Shown here: positions 29,961-39,899 of the stretch, in pieces | Numbering within the stretch: the first letter of the stretch is position 1 | Layout of the letters: every line of letters begins with the position of its first letter | From: an uncultured Pelagibacteraceae bacterium | Lineage (GTDB): Bacteria; Pseudomonadota; Alphaproteobacteria; Pelagibacterales; Pelagibacteraceae | Assembly: GCA_902581585.1 (NCBI GenBank) | Contig: CACHPB010000001.1 | Location: 230,922 to 294,921, forward strand | Direction of reading: 5' to 3' | DNA length: 64,000 nt | Notes under the pieces: generated by a model | What the model was told of the DNA's origin: nothing | Database searches by the model: none | What the model saw: only the letters and a program-made list of their open reading frames with translations | Made by a program: the position numbers and the translations under genes

Positions 29961-30149
29961 ATGAAGAAAAAAGAGATTAAAAAACTAACAAGGAAGCAAC
30001 AATTAGAAAATATTGAAAAATTGAAAAAAGACTTATTTAATTTTAGGTTTCAAAAAATAAATGGTCAAATAAAAAGCCCATCAAAAATAACAGAAACAAA
30101 AAAAAATATAGCAAGAATAAAAACATTATTAGAGGAAAAAAATGCCTAA
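29961..30149 (+). CDS. rpmC: 50S ribosomal protein L29
   Basis: 62 residues; the start at 29961 gives M-K-K-K-E-I-K-K-L and the R-F-Q-K-I-N-G-Q-I core. A longer open frame begins inside rplP but only overlaps it. All-helical exit-tunnel protein. Its 3' end overlaps rpsQ by 8 nt. Confidence 0.93.
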   Translation: MKKKEIKKLTRKQQLENIEKLKKDLFNFRFQKINGQIKSPSKITETKKNIARIKTLLEEKNA

Positions 30150-30378
30150 AAAAATATTAAATGGTGTAGTGGTAAGTGATAAACCAAATAAAACAATAAC
30201 GGTATTAGTAGAGAGAAAATACCAACACCCATTGTTAAAAAAAGTTATGAAGGCAAGAAAAAAATATAATGCACATGATGAAAATAATATTTTTAAAATC
30301 GGTGATAAAGTATCAATAAGAGAAAGCAGACCATATTCAAAAAATAAAAAATTCGAAGTTATTGGAGATAAAAAATGA
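30142..30378 (+). CDS. rpsQ: 30S ribosomal protein S17
   Basis: 78 residues, normal for the family. G-V-V-V-S-D-K-x-N-K-T-I-T-V, then H-P-L-x-K-K and the K-I-G-D-K-V-x-I-x-E-S-R-P-x-S-K core. Overlaps rpmC by 8 nt and rplN by 4 nt. Confidence 0.97.
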   Translation: MPKKILNGVVVSDKPNKTITVLVERKYQHPLLKKVMKARKKYNAHDENNIFKIGDKVSIRESRPYSKNKKFEVIGDKK

Positions 30379-30743
30379 TACAGGTGCAAACCGAACTATT
30401 TGTTGCAGATAATACAGGTGCAAAAAAAATTGAGTGCATTAAAGTATTAGGTGGATCTAAAAGAAGATATGCAAGTATAGGTGATACAATTGTTGTTGCT
30501 GTAAAAGAGGCAATTCCTAAAGGAAAAGTTAAAAAAGGATCTGTTCATAAAGCCGTTGTCGTAAGAGTAAAAAAAGGAATACATAGAAATGATGGATCTA
30601 AGGTAAGATTTGATAATAATGCTGCTGTATTAACAGATGATAAAGGAGAACCAATTGGAACTAGAATCTTTGGACCAGTAACTAGAGAACTTAGAAATAG
30701 AGGGCAAATGAAAATTATATCATTAGCACCAGAGGTTTTATAA
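30375..30743 (+). CDS. rplN: 50S ribosomal protein L14
   Basis: 122 residues, canonical. Begins [17 protein letters not shown]. Ends with the [10 protein letters not shown] signature and S-L-A-P-E-V-L. Overlaps rpsQ by 4 nt (ATGA type) and rplX by one base. Confidence 0.99.
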   Translation: MIQVQTELFVADNTGAKKIECIKVLGGSKRRYASIGDTIVVAVKEAIPKGKVKKGSVHKAVVVRVKKGIHRNDGSKVRFDNNAAVLTDDKGEPIGTRIFGPVTRELRNRGQMKIISLAPEVL

Positions 30744-30982
30744 TGATTAAAAAGGGCATTAAAGTTAAAGTTATGAACGGAAAAGATAAAAGTAAAGAAG
30801 GTGAAGTTATTGAAATTGATAGGAAAAATAATAGAGCAAAAGTAAAAGGAATAAATATTGTAAAAAAACATGTTAAAACTACTAAAGAAAAGAAGGGTGG
30901 AATAATATCAAAAGAAAATTTTATTCACATTTCAAATTTAAAAAAAATGGAAACTATTAAAAAAACAGAGGCTAAAAAATAA
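30743..30982 (+). CDS. rplX: 50S ribosomal protein L24, shortened
   Basis: 79 residues against about 100-105 in most bacteria. The N-terminal KOW domain ([12 protein letters not shown]) and the N-I-V-K-K-H-V-K region are intact. The C-terminal segment that normally follows the H-I-S-N motif (typically D-P-x-x-G-K-P-T-R-V) is replaced by a short lysine-rich tail. The stop overlaps rplE by one base, so the shortening is not an obvious frameshift. Likely functional with reduced exit-tunnel contacts. Confidence 0.92.
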   Translation: MIKKGIKVKVMNGKDKSKEGEVIEIDRKNNRAKVKGINIVKKHVKTTKEKKGGIISKENFIHISNLKKMETIKKTEAKK

Positions 30983-31536
30983 TGGAACCAAGATTAAAAG
31001 AAATTATCTTAAAAGAAATAAACCCAGGTTTAAAAGAAAAATTTGGTTATAAAAACTTGTATATGGGACCAAAAATAGAAAAAATTGTATTGAATATGGG
31101 TTTAGGACTTGATGGAAATGACTCAAAAATTGTAGCCTCATGCCAAGAAGACCTTGCAAATATAACTGGACAAAAACCTGTAATAACAAAATTTAAAAAA
31201 TCAATTGCAAACTTTAAAACTAGAAAAAATACGAACGCAGGGCTAAAAGTAACTTTAAGAAAAAACAAAATGTATGAGTTTATTGATAGATTGGTAAATA
31301 TAGCATTACCAAGAATAAAAGATTTTAGAGGCTTAAGTCCTTATGGATTTGATAAATATGGAAACTATACTTTTGGGATTAAAGAGCAAATCATTTTTCC
31401 AGAAGTTAATTTTGACAAAGTAGATAAAATAAGAGGTTTAGATATAACAATTACTATCAAGTCAAAAGATAAGAAGCATAGTTTTGAACTTCTTAGAAAA
31501 TTAAATTTTCCATTTAAAGAAGAAAGGAACAATTAA
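30982..31536 (+). CDS. rplE: 50S ribosomal protein L5
   Basis: 184 residues, usual size. Binds 5S rRNA and the P-site tRNA. L-N-M-G-L-G near residue 40, [14 protein letters not shown], R-G-L-S-P-x-x-F-D-x-x-G-N-Y. Overlaps both neighbours by one base. Confidence 0.98.
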   Translation: MEPRLKEIILKEINPGLKEKFGYKNLYMGPKIEKIVLNMGLGLDGNDSKIVASCQEDLANITGQKPVITKFKKSIANFKTRKNTNAGLKVTLRKNKMYEFIDRLVNIALPRIKDFRGLSPYGFDKYGNYTFGIKEQIIFPEVNFDKVDKIRGLDITITIKSKDKKHSFELLRKLNFPFKEERNN

Positions 31537-31841
31537 TGGCTAAACTAAGCTCAATTAATAAAAATAATAAAAGAATTAAACTTTCAAATAAATTTTACAA
31601 AAAAAGAGGTGCATTAAAAAAAATAGTCATGAATAAAAAATTATCTTTGGAAGAAAGATTTAAAGCACAGCAAAAACTTTCTAAATTACCAAGGAATTCG
31701 GCAAAAATTAGAGTTAGAAATAGATGTCAAATAACTGGTAGACCACATGGGGTTTATCGTAAATTAAAAATATCAAGAATTGCACTCAGACAATTAGGTC
31801 TAGAAGGAAAAATTCCTGGTATGGTTAAATCAAGTTGGTAG
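31536..31841 (+). CDS. rpsN: 30S ribosomal protein S14, zinc-free type
   Basis: 101 residues, the longer zinc-independent form: only one Cys in the R-N-R-C-x-x-T-G-R-P-H-G motif rather than the four of the zinc-binding type. Ends with [15 protein letters not shown]. Lies between rplE and rpsH as in other proteobacteria. Confidence 0.98.
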   Translation: MAKLSSINKNNKRIKLSNKFYKKRGALKKIVMNKKLSLEERFKAQQKLSKLPRNSAKIRVRNRCQITGRPHGVYRKLKISRIALRQLGLEGKIPGMVKSSW

Positions 31842-31851
31842 AAAGGATATT

Positions 31852-32247
31852 ATGAGTTTAAGTGATCCAATTGGAGATATGTTAGCAAGATTAAAAAACT
31901 CTCAAATGAGAAATCATAAAAAAATTGAGCTTCCATCATCTAAATTCAAAACCAAAATTGCTGAAATATTAAAGTCAGAAGGTTATATTATAGACTATGA
32001 AGTTATATCTGAACAAAATAAAGCAAATTTACACATTAGTTTAAAATATAATTCAGGTAATCCTGTAATAAGTTCTATTGAAAGAGTGTCTAAACCTGGT
32101 AGAAGAATTTTTTCAAGCGCACAAAGCCTTCCAAAAGTAAACAATGGGCTAGGGATAGCTATAATTTCAACACCAAAGGGAGTTATGACAGACATTGACG
32201 CAAGAAAACAAAAAGTTGGTGGTGAAATAATTTGTAAGGTATTTTAA
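31852..32247 (+). CDS. rpsH: 30S ribosomal protein S8
   Basis: 131 residues, canonical. D-P-I-G-D-M-L-x-R-x-x-N near the start and the S-T-x-x-G-V-M-T-D core. An AGGA purine tract precedes the ATG. S8 represses the spc operon in Escherichia coli; an S8-binding mimic near rplE was not identified by eye. Confidence 0.98.
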   Translation: MSLSDPIGDMLARLKNSQMRNHKKIELPSSKFKTKIAEILKSEGYIIDYEVISEQNKANLHISLKYNSGNPVISSIERVSKPGRRIFSSAQSLPKVNNGLGIAIISTPKGVMTDIDARKQKVGGEIICKVF

Positions 32248-32786
32248 TGTCAAAAATAGGTAAAATAGCAATCACAATTCCTGAAAAAGTAAAAGTTATC
32301 TTAGGTAAAAACATAATAAATATAGAGGGACCGCTAGGAAAAAAATCTTTAAAAATCGATCTAGATATTTTTGATTTAAAAATTGATGAAGGAAAAGAAA
32401 TTTCTATAAAACCTAAAAATAACAATCAAACTACAAAAAGATTGTGGGGAATGAATAGAAGTATAATAAATAATGCAATTATTGGTGCAAGCAAAGGGTA
32501 TGAAAAAATTCTTGAATTATCAGGAGTTGGATATAGAGCAGCATTAAAAGGTAACATTTTAAACCTTCAATTAGGTTTTAGCCATGACATTAACTTCAAT
32601 ATACCTGATGGTGTAAAGATACAGGTAGAAAAGCAAAATATTCTTAAAATTACAGGCACAGATAAGCAACAGGTTGGTATGATTGCTGCTGAAATAAAAG
32701 GAATTAGACCTCCAGAACCATATAAGGGTAAAGGAATTAAAGAGCAAGGTCAGTATATATTAAGAAAAGAAGGTAAAAAGAAATAA
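32247..32786 (+). CDS. rplF: 50S ribosomal protein L6
   Basis: 179 residues, two L6 domains. Features M-S-K-I-G-K-x-x-I-x-I-P, a G-V-G-Y-R-A segment and the C-terminal P-E-P-Y-K-G-K-G-I signature. Sits by the sarcin-ricin loop on the ribosome. One-base overlaps on both sides. Confidence 0.98.
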   Translation: MSKIGKIAITIPEKVKVILGKNIINIEGPLGKKSLKIDLDIFDLKIDEGKEISIKPKNNNQTTKRLWGMNRSIINNAIIGASKGYEKILELSGVGYRAALKGNILNLQLGFSHDINFNIPDGVKIQVEKQNILKITGTDKQQVGMIAAEIKGIRPPEPYKGKGIKEQGQYILRKEGKKK

Positions 32787-33139
32787 TGAATTTAAACAAA
32801 TTGGACAGAAAAAAATTCAGAATAAGAAATAAGGTGAAAAAAGTTGCAACCGCAGGAAGGTATAGACTAAGTGTAAATAGATCTACAAAAAACATTAGTG
32901 CACAAATAATAGATGATGCAAAAAATATTACACTAGCATATGCTTCATCGAATACTAAAGAAATTAAATCCCAAAAAAAAACAAAAAAAGAATTATCAGC
33001 TATTGTTGCAGAGACTTTAGCAAAAAAAGCAAAAGATATGAAAATTACGAAAGTTTATTTTGATCGAGGTATTTATAAGTATCATGGACGAATAAAATTA
33101 CTAGCTGAAGAATTAAGAAAAAATGGAATGGAATTTTAA
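32786..33139 (+). CDS. rplR: 50S ribosomal protein L18
   Basis: 117 residues, usual length. Binds 5S rRNA with L5. R-L-S-V-x-R-S-x-x-N-I-x-A-Q-I-I-D, and C-terminal V-x-F-D-R-G-x-x-x-Y-H-G-R-I-K-x-L-A. Followed at 2 nt by rpsE. Confidence 0.98.
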   Translation: MNLNKLDRKKFRIRNKVKKVATAGRYRLSVNRSTKNISAQIIDDAKNITLAYASSNTKEIKSQKKTKKELSAIVAETLAKKAKDMKITKVYFDRGIYKYHGRIKLLAEELRKNGMEF

Positions 33140-33141
33140 TA

Positions 33142-33642
33142 ATGGATAAAAATACAGAATTTGTTGAAAAATTAGTTCATATTAATCGAATTACAAAGGT
33201 TGTTAAAGGCGGAAGGAGATTTGGCTTTTCTGCATTAGTAGTTGTAGGAAATCAAAATGGAAAAATTGGAGTTGCTCATGCTAAAGCAAAACAAGTTCCA
33301 GATGCTATAAAAAAAGCAAATGAACTTGCAAGAAGAAACCTTGTCCACATTCCTCTAAGAGAAGGAAGAACTATTCATCATGATATATTTGGCAAAGACG
33401 GAGCTGGAAAAATAAAACTTAGGGCAGCACCTAAAGGTACTGGAATTATTGCAGGAGGTGCAGTTAGAGCAGTTTGCGAAGTACTTGGGATTAAGGATAT
33501 TGTTGCAAAATCACTGGGGACAGCAAATCCACATAATGTAATAAGGGCTTGCATGAAAGCTCTTTCAAATCAAAATTCCCCAAAAAATATTTCATTAATA
33601 AGAAATAAGAAAATTTCTGAAATAATTGAGAAAAGAGGATAA
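33142..33642 (+). CDS. rpsE: 30S ribosomal protein S5
   Basis: 166 residues. [17 protein letters not shown], then the [13 protein letters not shown] domain. Overlaps rplO by one base. The rpmD gene (L30) that usually lies between rpsE and rplO is not present here. Confidence 0.98.
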   Translation: MDKNTEFVEKLVHINRITKVVKGGRRFGFSALVVVGNQNGKIGVAHAKAKQVPDAIKKANELARRNLVHIPLREGRTIHHDIFGKDGAGKIKLRAAPKGTGIIAGGAVRAVCEVLGIKDIVAKSLGTANPHNVIRACMKALSNQNSPKNISLIRNKKISEIIEKRG

Positions 33643-34100
33643 TGAGTATTTTAAATAATATTGTAAAAATAAAAACTCCTAAAAAAAGACTTGGTAGAGG
33701 AATAGGTTCAGGCAAAGGGAAAACTTCAGGAAGAGGTGTAAAAGGTCAAAAATCAAGATCTGGAGTTTCAATTAAAAGTTTTGAAGGTGGACAAATGCCT
33801 CTTTATAGAAGACTTCCAAAAAGAGGTTTTAATCCAATTAGAAAGAATAATATTGCTAAAATAAATTTGAATCAGCTACAAAACTTCGTTGATAGTGGTA
33901 GAATTGAGCTTTCAGATTTAATAAACCTGGAAATACTTAAAAAAAAAAGAATAATAAATAAGTCATTTTCAAAATATAAAATCTTAGGTAGTGGAAATCT
34001 AAATTCAAAAATAAATATAGAAGCTGATTTTTCATCCGTTTCAGCCAAGGATAAAATTGAAAAAGCTGGTGGTATATTAAAAATTAAAAATCTTAAATAG
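33642..34100 (+). CDS. rplO: 50S ribosomal protein L15
   Basis: 152 residues, close to the usual 144. N-terminal glycine-rich, basic extension (R-L-G-R-G-I-G-S-G-K-G-K-T-S-G-R-G-x-K-G-Q) followed by F-E-G-G-Q-M-P-L-x-R-R-L-P-K-R-G-F. Directly overlaps rpsE and precedes secY by 2 nt. Confidence 0.98.
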   Translation: MSILNNIVKIKTPKKRLGRGIGSGKGKTSGRGVKGQKSRSGVSIKSFEGGQMPLYRRLPKRGFNPIRKNNIAKINLNQLQNFVDSGRIELSDLINLEILKKKRIINKSFSKYKILGSGNLNSKINIEADFSSVSAKDKIEKAGGILKIKNLK

Positions 34101-34102
34101 GT

Positions 34103-35383
34103 ATGAGTGAGTCATCACAAACAAATGATTTAAGAAATAGAATTCTATTTACAATATTTATATTAGCAATTTATAGATTGGGAACATTTGTTCCGCTTCC
34201 TGGAATAGATCCTGAACAGCTTCAAGTTATGATGGATAGTAACCAAAAAGGCTTATTAGGCATGTTTAATGTATTTGCTGGTGGTGCAGTTAGTAGAATG
34301 GCAATTTTTGCTCTTGGTATAATGCCTTATATTTCATCATCTATTATAGTCCAGCTATTAACTGGTGTTACGGAGTATTTTAAGAATTTAAAGGCACAAG
34401 GAGAAACCGGTAGACAAAAGATTACTCAAATAACAAGGTATGGAACAGTTCTACTTGCAACAGTTCAAGGCTATGGTCTCGCAGTTGGTCTTGAGTCATC
34501 AGCAGATTTGGTAATAAATCCTGGGGTTTTTTTTAAAATTTCAACTGTTACTACAATTGTTGCTGGAACAATCTTTTTAATGTGGTTGGGCGAGCAAATT
34601 ACTCAAAGGGGTATAGGGAATGGAATTTCCTTAATTATTTTTTCAGGAATTGTTGCAGAAATTCCTAGAGCTTTGGTTACAACTTTTGAGTTAGGACGAA
34701 CAGGAGCAATATCTACTGTAATGATAATTTTTATCTTTTTACTATTAATAGTAACAATATTATTTATTGTATTTATGGAAAGAGCATTAAGAAAAATATT
34801 AATAAGTTACCCAAAAAGACAAATGGGTAATAAAATGTATGGTGGTGAATCTTCACATTTACCTCTTAAAATAAATTCGGCAGGAGTTATTCCTGCTATT
34901 TTTGCATCAGCTTTATTATTATTGCCAGTAACATTTTCAAATTTTAATGTCTCGCAAAACGAAACATTTTTAAATATTTCATCATATTTTTCACAAGGGC
35001 AACCTTTGTACATGTTATTGTACGCTTCTGGTATAATTTTTTTCACTTTTTTCTATACATCAATAACTTTCAATCCAAATGAAACTGCAGAGAATTTAAG
35101 AAAGTATGGAGGATTTATTCCTGGGATTAGACCAGGTGAAAGTACAGCTTTATATATAGACACAATCCTAACCAGATTAACAACCATTGGCGCATTATAT
35201 TTAACGCTTGTATGTTTAATGCCAGAATTCTTAATAGCTAATTACCCTATACCATTTTATTTAGGTGGAGCATCAGTGTTAATCGTTGTAGTTGTTGCAA
35301 TTGATACAGTTACACAGGTTCAAACAAGATTAATGAGTTCTCAATATGAACAACTTATTAAAAAAACTAAATTTGGAAGATAA
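34103..35383 (+). CDS. secY: Preprotein translocase channel SecY
   Basis: Ten-span membrane channel of the Sec system, 426 residues. Early R-L-G-x-x-x-P-L-P-G-I-D motif, a plug segment G-L-L-G-M-F-N-V-F-A-G-G-A, and the C-terminal loop with G-I-R-P-G and the V-x-T-Q-V-Q-T end. Works with SecE (11299) and exports proteins such as the signal-peptide proteins at 4374 and 5958. Slightly shorter than the Escherichia coli protein (443). Confidence 0.98.
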   Translation: MSESSQTNDLRNRILFTIFILAIYRLGTFVPLPGIDPEQLQVMMDSNQKGLLGMFNVFAGGAVSRMAIFALGIMPYISSSIIVQLLTGVTEYFKNLKAQGETGRQKITQITRYGTVLLATVQGYGLAVGLESSADLVINPGVFFKISTVTTIVAGTIFLMWLGEQITQRGIGNGISLIIFSGIVAEIPRALVTTFELGRTGAISTVMIIFIFLLLIVTILFIVFMERALRKILISYPKRQMGNKMYGGESSHLPLKINSAGVIPAIFASALLLLPVTFSNFNVSQNETFLNISSYFSQGQPLYMLLYASGIIFFTFFYTSITFNPNETAENLRKYGGFIPGIRPGESTALYIDTILTRLTTIGALYLTLVCLMPEFLIANYPIPFYLGGASVLIVVVVAIDTVTQVQTRLMSSQYEQLIKKTKFGR

Positions 35384-35389
35384 TATTAA

Positions 35390-35953
35390 GTGAACGTAAT
35401 AATATTTGGACCGCCAGGTGCTGGAAAAGGTACACAAGCTCTGAATATTGCTAAAAAATTTTATCTAAATCAAGTTTCTACAGGAGATCTTTTAAGGGAT
35501 GAAGTTAAAAATAAAACTGATATTGGTAAAGATATTGAAAATATTATTTCTAATGGTGATTTTGCAACAGATGAGATTGTCAATGAATTAATTAGTAAAA
35601 TAGTTTTTGACCCACAAAAAAAAAATAAATTAATTTTTGATGGATATCCAAGGTCATTAAATCAAGCCAAAAATTTAGATGTTTTGTTAAATAAATCTAA
35701 TCAAAAAATAGACTTTATTTTTTTTTTAAACGTAAAAAAAGATACAATTATAAAAAGAATTAAAAAAAGAAGTTTTTTAGAAAAAAGAGCTGATGATAAT
35801 TTAAGTACAATTCTCAAAAGATATGATACATATATGGAAACAACCAAACCTGTCTTGGATTTCTATTCAAAAAATCCTAATTTTTATGAAATTGATGGAG
35901 ATCAAAAAATACATGAAATATCTAGCAAAATTGAGCAAATTCTATCAGTTTAA
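35390..35953 (+). CDS. adk: Adenylate kinase, short-LID form
   Basis: Interconverts ATP + AMP and 2 ADP. 187 residues with a GTG start codon directly before N-V-I-I-F-G-P-P-G-A-G-K-G-T-Q (P-loop). D-G-Y-P-R motif for AMP binding and R-A-D-D present. The LID between about residues 122 and 133 is very short (K-R-S-F-L-E-K-R) with no zinc cysteines, as in short adenylate kinases. Usual position after secY. The spacer after it holds the rpsM promoter. Confidence 0.95.
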   Translation: MNVIIFGPPGAGKGTQALNIAKKFYLNQVSTGDLLRDEVKNKTDIGKDIENIISNGDFATDEIVNELISKIVFDPQKKNKLIFDGYPRSLNQAKNLDVLLNKSNQKIDFIFFLNVKKDTIIKRIKKRSFLEKRADDNLSTILKRYDTYMETTKPVLDFYSKNPNFYEIDGDQKIHEISSKIEQILSV

Positions 35954-35957
35954 GACA

Positions 35958-35985
35958 TTGACTTTAAAAAAACTTCTTATATAAA
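35958..35985 (+). promoter_or_regulatory. Candidate promoter of the rpsM-rpsK-rpoA-rplQ operon
   Basis: TTGACT (35958-35963), 16-bp spacer, TATAAA (35980-35985), ending 24 bp before the rpsM ATG. It lies in the only gap (56 nt) between adk and rpsM. Good consensus match for so small a spacer. Confidence 0.55.
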
Positions 35986-36009
35986 AGTCTAAATTTTTAT
36001 CTCATTGAT

Positions 36010-36393
36010 ATGGCTCGTATAGCAGGTGTAAATATACCACAAAATAAATTAGTTAGAATAGGATTAACCTATATTTTTGGTATTGGTGAAAAAAATTCTA
36101 AAGATATATGTAAATCTCTTGAAATACCAAGTACTAAAAGAGTCAACGAATTAACTGATGATGAAATTCTCAAAATAAGAGAATTCATAGATCAAAAATT
36201 TACAGTTGAAGGTGATCTTAGAAGAGATACATCATTAAATATAAAAAGATTAATTGATCTTGCCTCATACCGAGGTTCCAGACATAGAAAAAAATTACCA
36301 GTTAGAGGTCAAAGAACTAGATGTAATGCCCGTACACGTAAAGGTAAAGCAATTGCGATTGCAGGAAAAAAATTAACTCCACTAAAGAAATAA
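36010..36393 (+). CDS. rpsM: 30S ribosomal protein S13
   Basis: 127 residues, usual length. [15 protein letters not shown], and the C-terminal [21 protein letters not shown]. Head protein contacting L5 across the subunit bridge. No rpmJ gene precedes it. Confidence 0.99.
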   Translation: MARIAGVNIPQNKLVRIGLTYIFGIGEKNSKDICKSLEIPSTKRVNELTDDEILKIREFIDQKFTVEGDLRRDTSLNIKRLIDLASYRGSRHRKKLPVRGQRTRCNARTRKGKAIAIAGKKLTPLKK

Positions 36394-36394
36394 A

Positions 36395-36838
36395 ATGTCA
36401 AAAGAGAAAAAAGTTAACAAGCATCAATCAACAGAATCTTCTGAAAAATCGAAAAAAAGCTCATATTCGAAAAAGAAAAAAAATAAGAAAAATATTTTAA
36501 ATGGGATAGCATATGTTCAATCAACTTTTAATAATACGATTGTGACTATAGCTGATACTAATGGAAATGTAATTTCTTGGGCGTCAGCTGGACAGAAAGG
36601 TTTTAAAGGTTCTAGAAAATCTACTCCCTATGCAGCGCAAGTAGCGGCAGACTCTGCTGCAGCTAAAGCATTAGAAGTAGGAATGAAAATTTTATCTGTT
36701 GAAGTAAAGGGCCCAGGCTCTGGTAGAGAAACGGCTTTAAGAGCATTACAAGCAAGAGGTTTTAAAATTATCTCTATAAAAGATACAACACCAATGCCAC
36801 ATAATGGTGCAAGACCACCAAAAAAAAGGAGAGTATAA
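36395..36838 (+). CDS. rpsK: 30S ribosomal protein S11 with extended N-terminus
   Basis: 147 residues versus about 129 usual. The core from about residue 36 ([16 protein letters not shown]) to the end ([13 protein letters not shown]) is canonical. The first 33 residues are a Ser/Lys-rich, probably disordered tail. A Met nearer the core is not present, so the tail seems to be translated. Lies 1 nt after rpsM. Confidence 0.98.
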   Translation: MSKEKKVNKHQSTESSEKSKKSSYSKKKKNKKNILNGIAYVQSTFNNTIVTIADTNGNVISWASAGQKGFKGSRKSTPYAAQVAADSAAAKALEVGMKILSVEVKGPGSGRETALRALQARGFKIISIKDTTPMPHNGARPPKKRRV

Positions 36839-37867
36839 ATGGACACAAATGAAGTAAATGTAAAAAACTGGAAATCTCTTATAAAACCACCAAAGCTCGA
36901 TGTTAACCTAAGTGATGATAAATCTTATGCTAAAATTATAGCAGAACCTTTAGAAAAAGGTTACGGACTTACTCTTGGTAATTCATTAAGAAGAATTCTT
37001 TTATCTTCAATAAGAGGTACAGCTGTAACTGCAATACAAATTGATGGTGTCCTTCATGAATTTACTTCTATTAAGGGTGTTAGAGAAGATGTTACTGATA
37101 TAGTTCTTAATGTTAAATCCCTTGCATTAAAAAGTGGTTCTGACACAAATAGCAAATTAATACTCGATGCAAAAGGTCCAGGAGAAATTAAAGCAGCTGA
37201 TATAACCGAATCAAGTGATATTGAAATATTAAATCCTGATTTAGTTATATGTAATTTAGATGAAAATACCAATTTTCATATGGAAATGACTGTTAGTAGT
37301 GGAAAAGGTTACGTATCGGCGGAGATGAACAAACCAGATGAGCCTCCATTAGGACTAATACCAATAGATTCATTATTTAGTCCAGTGAAGAAAGTTTCAT
37401 ATTCAATAAGTACAGCAAGAGAAGGTAAGGCCCTTGATTATGATAAATTGACAATGGAAGTAGAGACTAATGGATCCATTTCAGCGGAGGACGCTGTTGC
37501 CTATTCTGCAAGAATATTTCAAGACCAATTAGGCATGTTTGTTAATTTTGATGAACCTCAAGAAGTAATTGTAAGAGATCAACCGACGGAACCTGAATTT
37601 AATAAAAATCTTTTAAGAAAAGTTGACGAACTCGAGCTCTCAGTCAGATCGATGAATTGCTTAAAAAATGATAATATAATTTATATTGGCGATTTAGTGC
37701 AAAAATCTGAGGGAGAAATGTTGAGAACACCAAATTTTGGAAGAAAATCACTAAATGAAATTAAAGAAGTTTTAACTGGAATGTCTCTTTATTTAGGAAT
37801 GGAAATACCAAATTGGCCTCCTGATAATATTGCAGAATTATCTAAGAAACTTGAGGAAGCAATCTAA
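36839..37867 (+). CDS. rpoA: RNA polymerase alpha subunit
   Basis: 342 residues. N-terminal assembly domain ([21 protein letters not shown]) and C-terminal helix-hairpin-helix DNA-binding domain (about 265-330; L-S-V-R-S-x-N-C-L-K, then [11 protein letters not shown]). An AGGAG tract precedes the ATG. Co-operonic with rpsM, rpsK and rplQ. Confidence 0.99.
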   Translation: MDTNEVNVKNWKSLIKPPKLDVNLSDDKSYAKIIAEPLEKGYGLTLGNSLRRILLSSIRGTAVTAIQIDGVLHEFTSIKGVREDVTDIVLNVKSLALKSGSDTNSKLILDAKGPGEIKAADITESSDIEILNPDLVICNLDENTNFHMEMTVSSGKGYVSAEMNKPDEPPLGLIPIDSLFSPVKKVSYSISTAREGKALDYDKLTMEVETNGSISAEDAVAYSARIFQDQLGMFVNFDEPQEVIVRDQPTEPEFNKNLLRKVDELELSVRSMNCLKNDNIIYIGDLVQKSEGEMLRTPNFGRKSLNEIKEVLTGMSLYLGMEIPNWPPDNIAELSKKLEEAI

Positions 37868-38307
37868 TGAGACATAAAATGGGCTATAAAAAGCTCAATA
37901 GAACATCTGAACATAGAAAAGCATTAATTAAAAATATGCTAAACTCATTAATAAAGTATGAACAAATCACAACAACACTACCAAAAGCAAAAGTTTTAAA
38001 ACCCCAGGCAGATAAAATTATTACATTAGGTAAGAAAGATAGTTTATCTAATACGAAATCATTAATCTCTAAGTTACAAGATTTAAAATCTACAAACAAA
38101 GTTAAAAAAACACTTTCAAAAAGATATGAAAATAGAAAAGGTGGATATACTAGAATAATTAGAGCAGGTTATAGATATGGTGATAATGCACCAATGGCAG
38201 TAATTGAGTTTGTAGATAGAGACGTTGAAGCAAAAAAAGTTGATAGAAAAAAGATAGATCCAGCCAAAGATCAAAAAAAAGAGTCTCCTAAAGAAGCAAC
38301 AGCTTAA
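37867..38307 (+). CDS. rplQ: 50S ribosomal protein L17
   Basis: 146 residues; the core ([19 protein letters not shown]) is standard and is followed by a lysine-rich, acidic C-terminal tail of about 25 residues. Overlaps rpoA by one base and closes the ribosomal/RNA polymerase block. Confidence 0.98.
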   Translation: MRHKMGYKKLNRTSEHRKALIKNMLNSLIKYEQITTTLPKAKVLKPQADKIITLGKKDSLSNTKSLISKLQDLKSTNKVKKTLSKRYENRKGGYTRIIRAGYRYGDNAPMAVIEFVDRDVEAKKVDRKKIDPAKDQKKESPKEATA

Positions 38308-38317
38308 AATTAATTAA

Positions 38318-39226
38318 ATGAAAAAGCTTATAAACGTTGAAAAGACGTTCGAGGGCATGCGTATAGATAGATTTTTGAGAAATCATTTTGGTCAAATTCC
38401 ACAAAGTTTAATAGAAAAAAATTTAAGAAATGGAAGAATTAAGTTAAATAAAAAAAAAATCAAAAGCTCAAAAAAAATTCACTCTTACGACAAAATTGAA
38501 TTATATAATTTTGAATTTAAAAAAATTATAAAACAGAATAAAGCAAAGTTTATACCGAGTAATGAGATCATAAAAGAAAATGAAGATTTGATTATTGAAA
38601 ACAATGATAATTTTATTGTTCTAAATAAACAATCTGGAATTTCCGTTCAAGGTGGCACAAAATCAAAAAAAAACCTAATTGATATATTCGCAAAAAGTAG
38701 TTTATTTAATGATGTGAGGCCATTTTCTGTGCACAGATTAGATAAAGATACTTCAGGCGTATTTATAATTGCAAAAAATAGGGAAACAGCACAATTATTA
38801 ACTTCACTTTTTAGATTAAGAAAAGTTTATAAAACTTACTTAGCAATATGTAATGGAGAACTAAATCTTAATAGCAAGGGTATAATTAGAGATCAGCTTG
38901 TAAGATTTGAGAATAAAAAAAAAATAATTGAAAAAGCTGAGACTAAATATGAAATTTTAGATAAAAATAGTAATGCCACTTTTATTGAATTGCACCCAAT
39001 TACTGGAAGAAAACACCAATTAAGAAAACAATTATTTAATCTCGGAAATTCAATTATTGGAGATAAAAAATATAATATAACTAATAACATAAAATCCAGT
39101 AACAAAAATTTGATGTTACACTCTTACGAGATAAAGTTTAAAATTAACGAAAAAAAGTACACATTTAGAGCTACGCCACCAAATTATTTTAGAAATATGT
39201 TAAAAATAAAAAGACTTAATTTTTAA
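38318..39226 (+). CDS. rluC: RluA-family pseudouridine synthase (RluC-like)
   Basis: 302 residues. An N-terminal S4 RNA-binding domain (R-I-D-R-F-L-R, about residues 16-65) is followed by the catalytic domain with H-R-L-D-K-D-T-S-G (catalytic Asp) near residue 140 and the G-R-x-H-Q-L-R motif. The closest role is 23S rRNA pseudouridylation by RluC; RluD is an alternative. The start is 10 nt after rplQ, suggesting it rides on that operon. Its 3' end overlaps lipB on the opposite strand by 11 nt. Confidence 0.85.
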   Translation: MKKLINVEKTFEGMRIDRFLRNHFGQIPQSLIEKNLRNGRIKLNKKKIKSSKKIHSYDKIELYNFEFKKIIKQNKAKFIPSNEIIKENEDLIIENNDNFIVLNKQSGISVQGGTKSKKNLIDIFAKSSLFNDVRPFSVHRLDKDTSGVFIIAKNRETAQLLTSLFRLRKVYKTYLAICNGELNLNSKGIIRDQLVRFENKKKIIEKAETKYEILDKNSNATFIELHPITGRKHQLRKQLFNLGNSIIGDKKYNITNNIKSSNKNLMLHSYEIKFKINEKKYTFRATPPNYFRNMLKIKRLNF

Positions 39227-39839
39227 TATTTGACAAAAAATTTCTAATCAAAGTTTTTTTTATATTACTGTAATTTTGTTTTTTAATTCTTTTTAAATTT
39301 GTAATTCCTCTGTTTCTTATTCCACAGGGTATTATTTTTTTATATACATCGATATCATTAGATACATTTAACGCGAAACCGTGGTAAGCAATCCATTTTT
39401 TAACTTTTATTCCTATAGCAGCAATTTTATCTATCCTTCCAGATTTATGTTTGAACCAAATTCCAATATTTTTTCTATCTGCAAAACTTTTAATATTGTA
39501 ATCTTTTAAAGTATCGATAATTGTTTTTTCAATTGCATTTATTAATTTTTTTATATTTTTACCCCTTTTGTTTAAATCTATAACAAAATAAAAAACTAAT
39601 TGACCTGGACCATGGTAAGTTATTTTTCCACCTCTATTTGTTTTGATAAAATTAATTGATTTATCCAAAATTTCATTATCATTATAACTAGTTCCACCTG
39701 TATATACCTCTTCATGTTCTAGAATCCATATCAGTTCATTACTTTTATTATCTCTAATTTTATCTAATTTTTCCTCCAACTCAATTATTGCTGATTTATA
39801 TTTTACAGGTTTTACTGACTTTTTTATCTCTATTGTCAT
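39216..39839 (-). CDS. lipB: Octanoyltransferase LipB
   Basis: Transfers octanoate from acyl-carrier protein to lipoyl domains, the first step of lipoate synthesis; needed for pyruvate and 2-oxoglutarate dehydrogenases and the glycine cleavage H protein. 207 residues. [16 protein letters not shown], then K-I-A-A-I-G-I-K with the catalytic Lys and P-C-G-I with the catalytic Cys. The 60-nt gap to divergent mgtE must hold both promoters. Confidence 0.95.
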   Translation of the reverse strand: MTIEIKKSVKPVKYKSAIIELEEKLDKIRDNKSNELIWILEHEEVYTGGTSYNDNEILDKSINFIKTNRGGKITYHGPGQLVFYFVIDLNKRGKNIKKLINAIEKTIIDTLKDYNIKSFADRKNIGIWFKHKSGRIDKIAAIGIKVKKWIAYHGFALNVSNDIDVYKKIIPCGIRNRGITNLKRIKKQNYSNIKKTLIRNFLSNIKN

Positions 39840-39899
39840 AATAAATTTGTATTATTTTTATTTTGTATTAATAGTGCCAACAAATTATAGGTAAATCTT

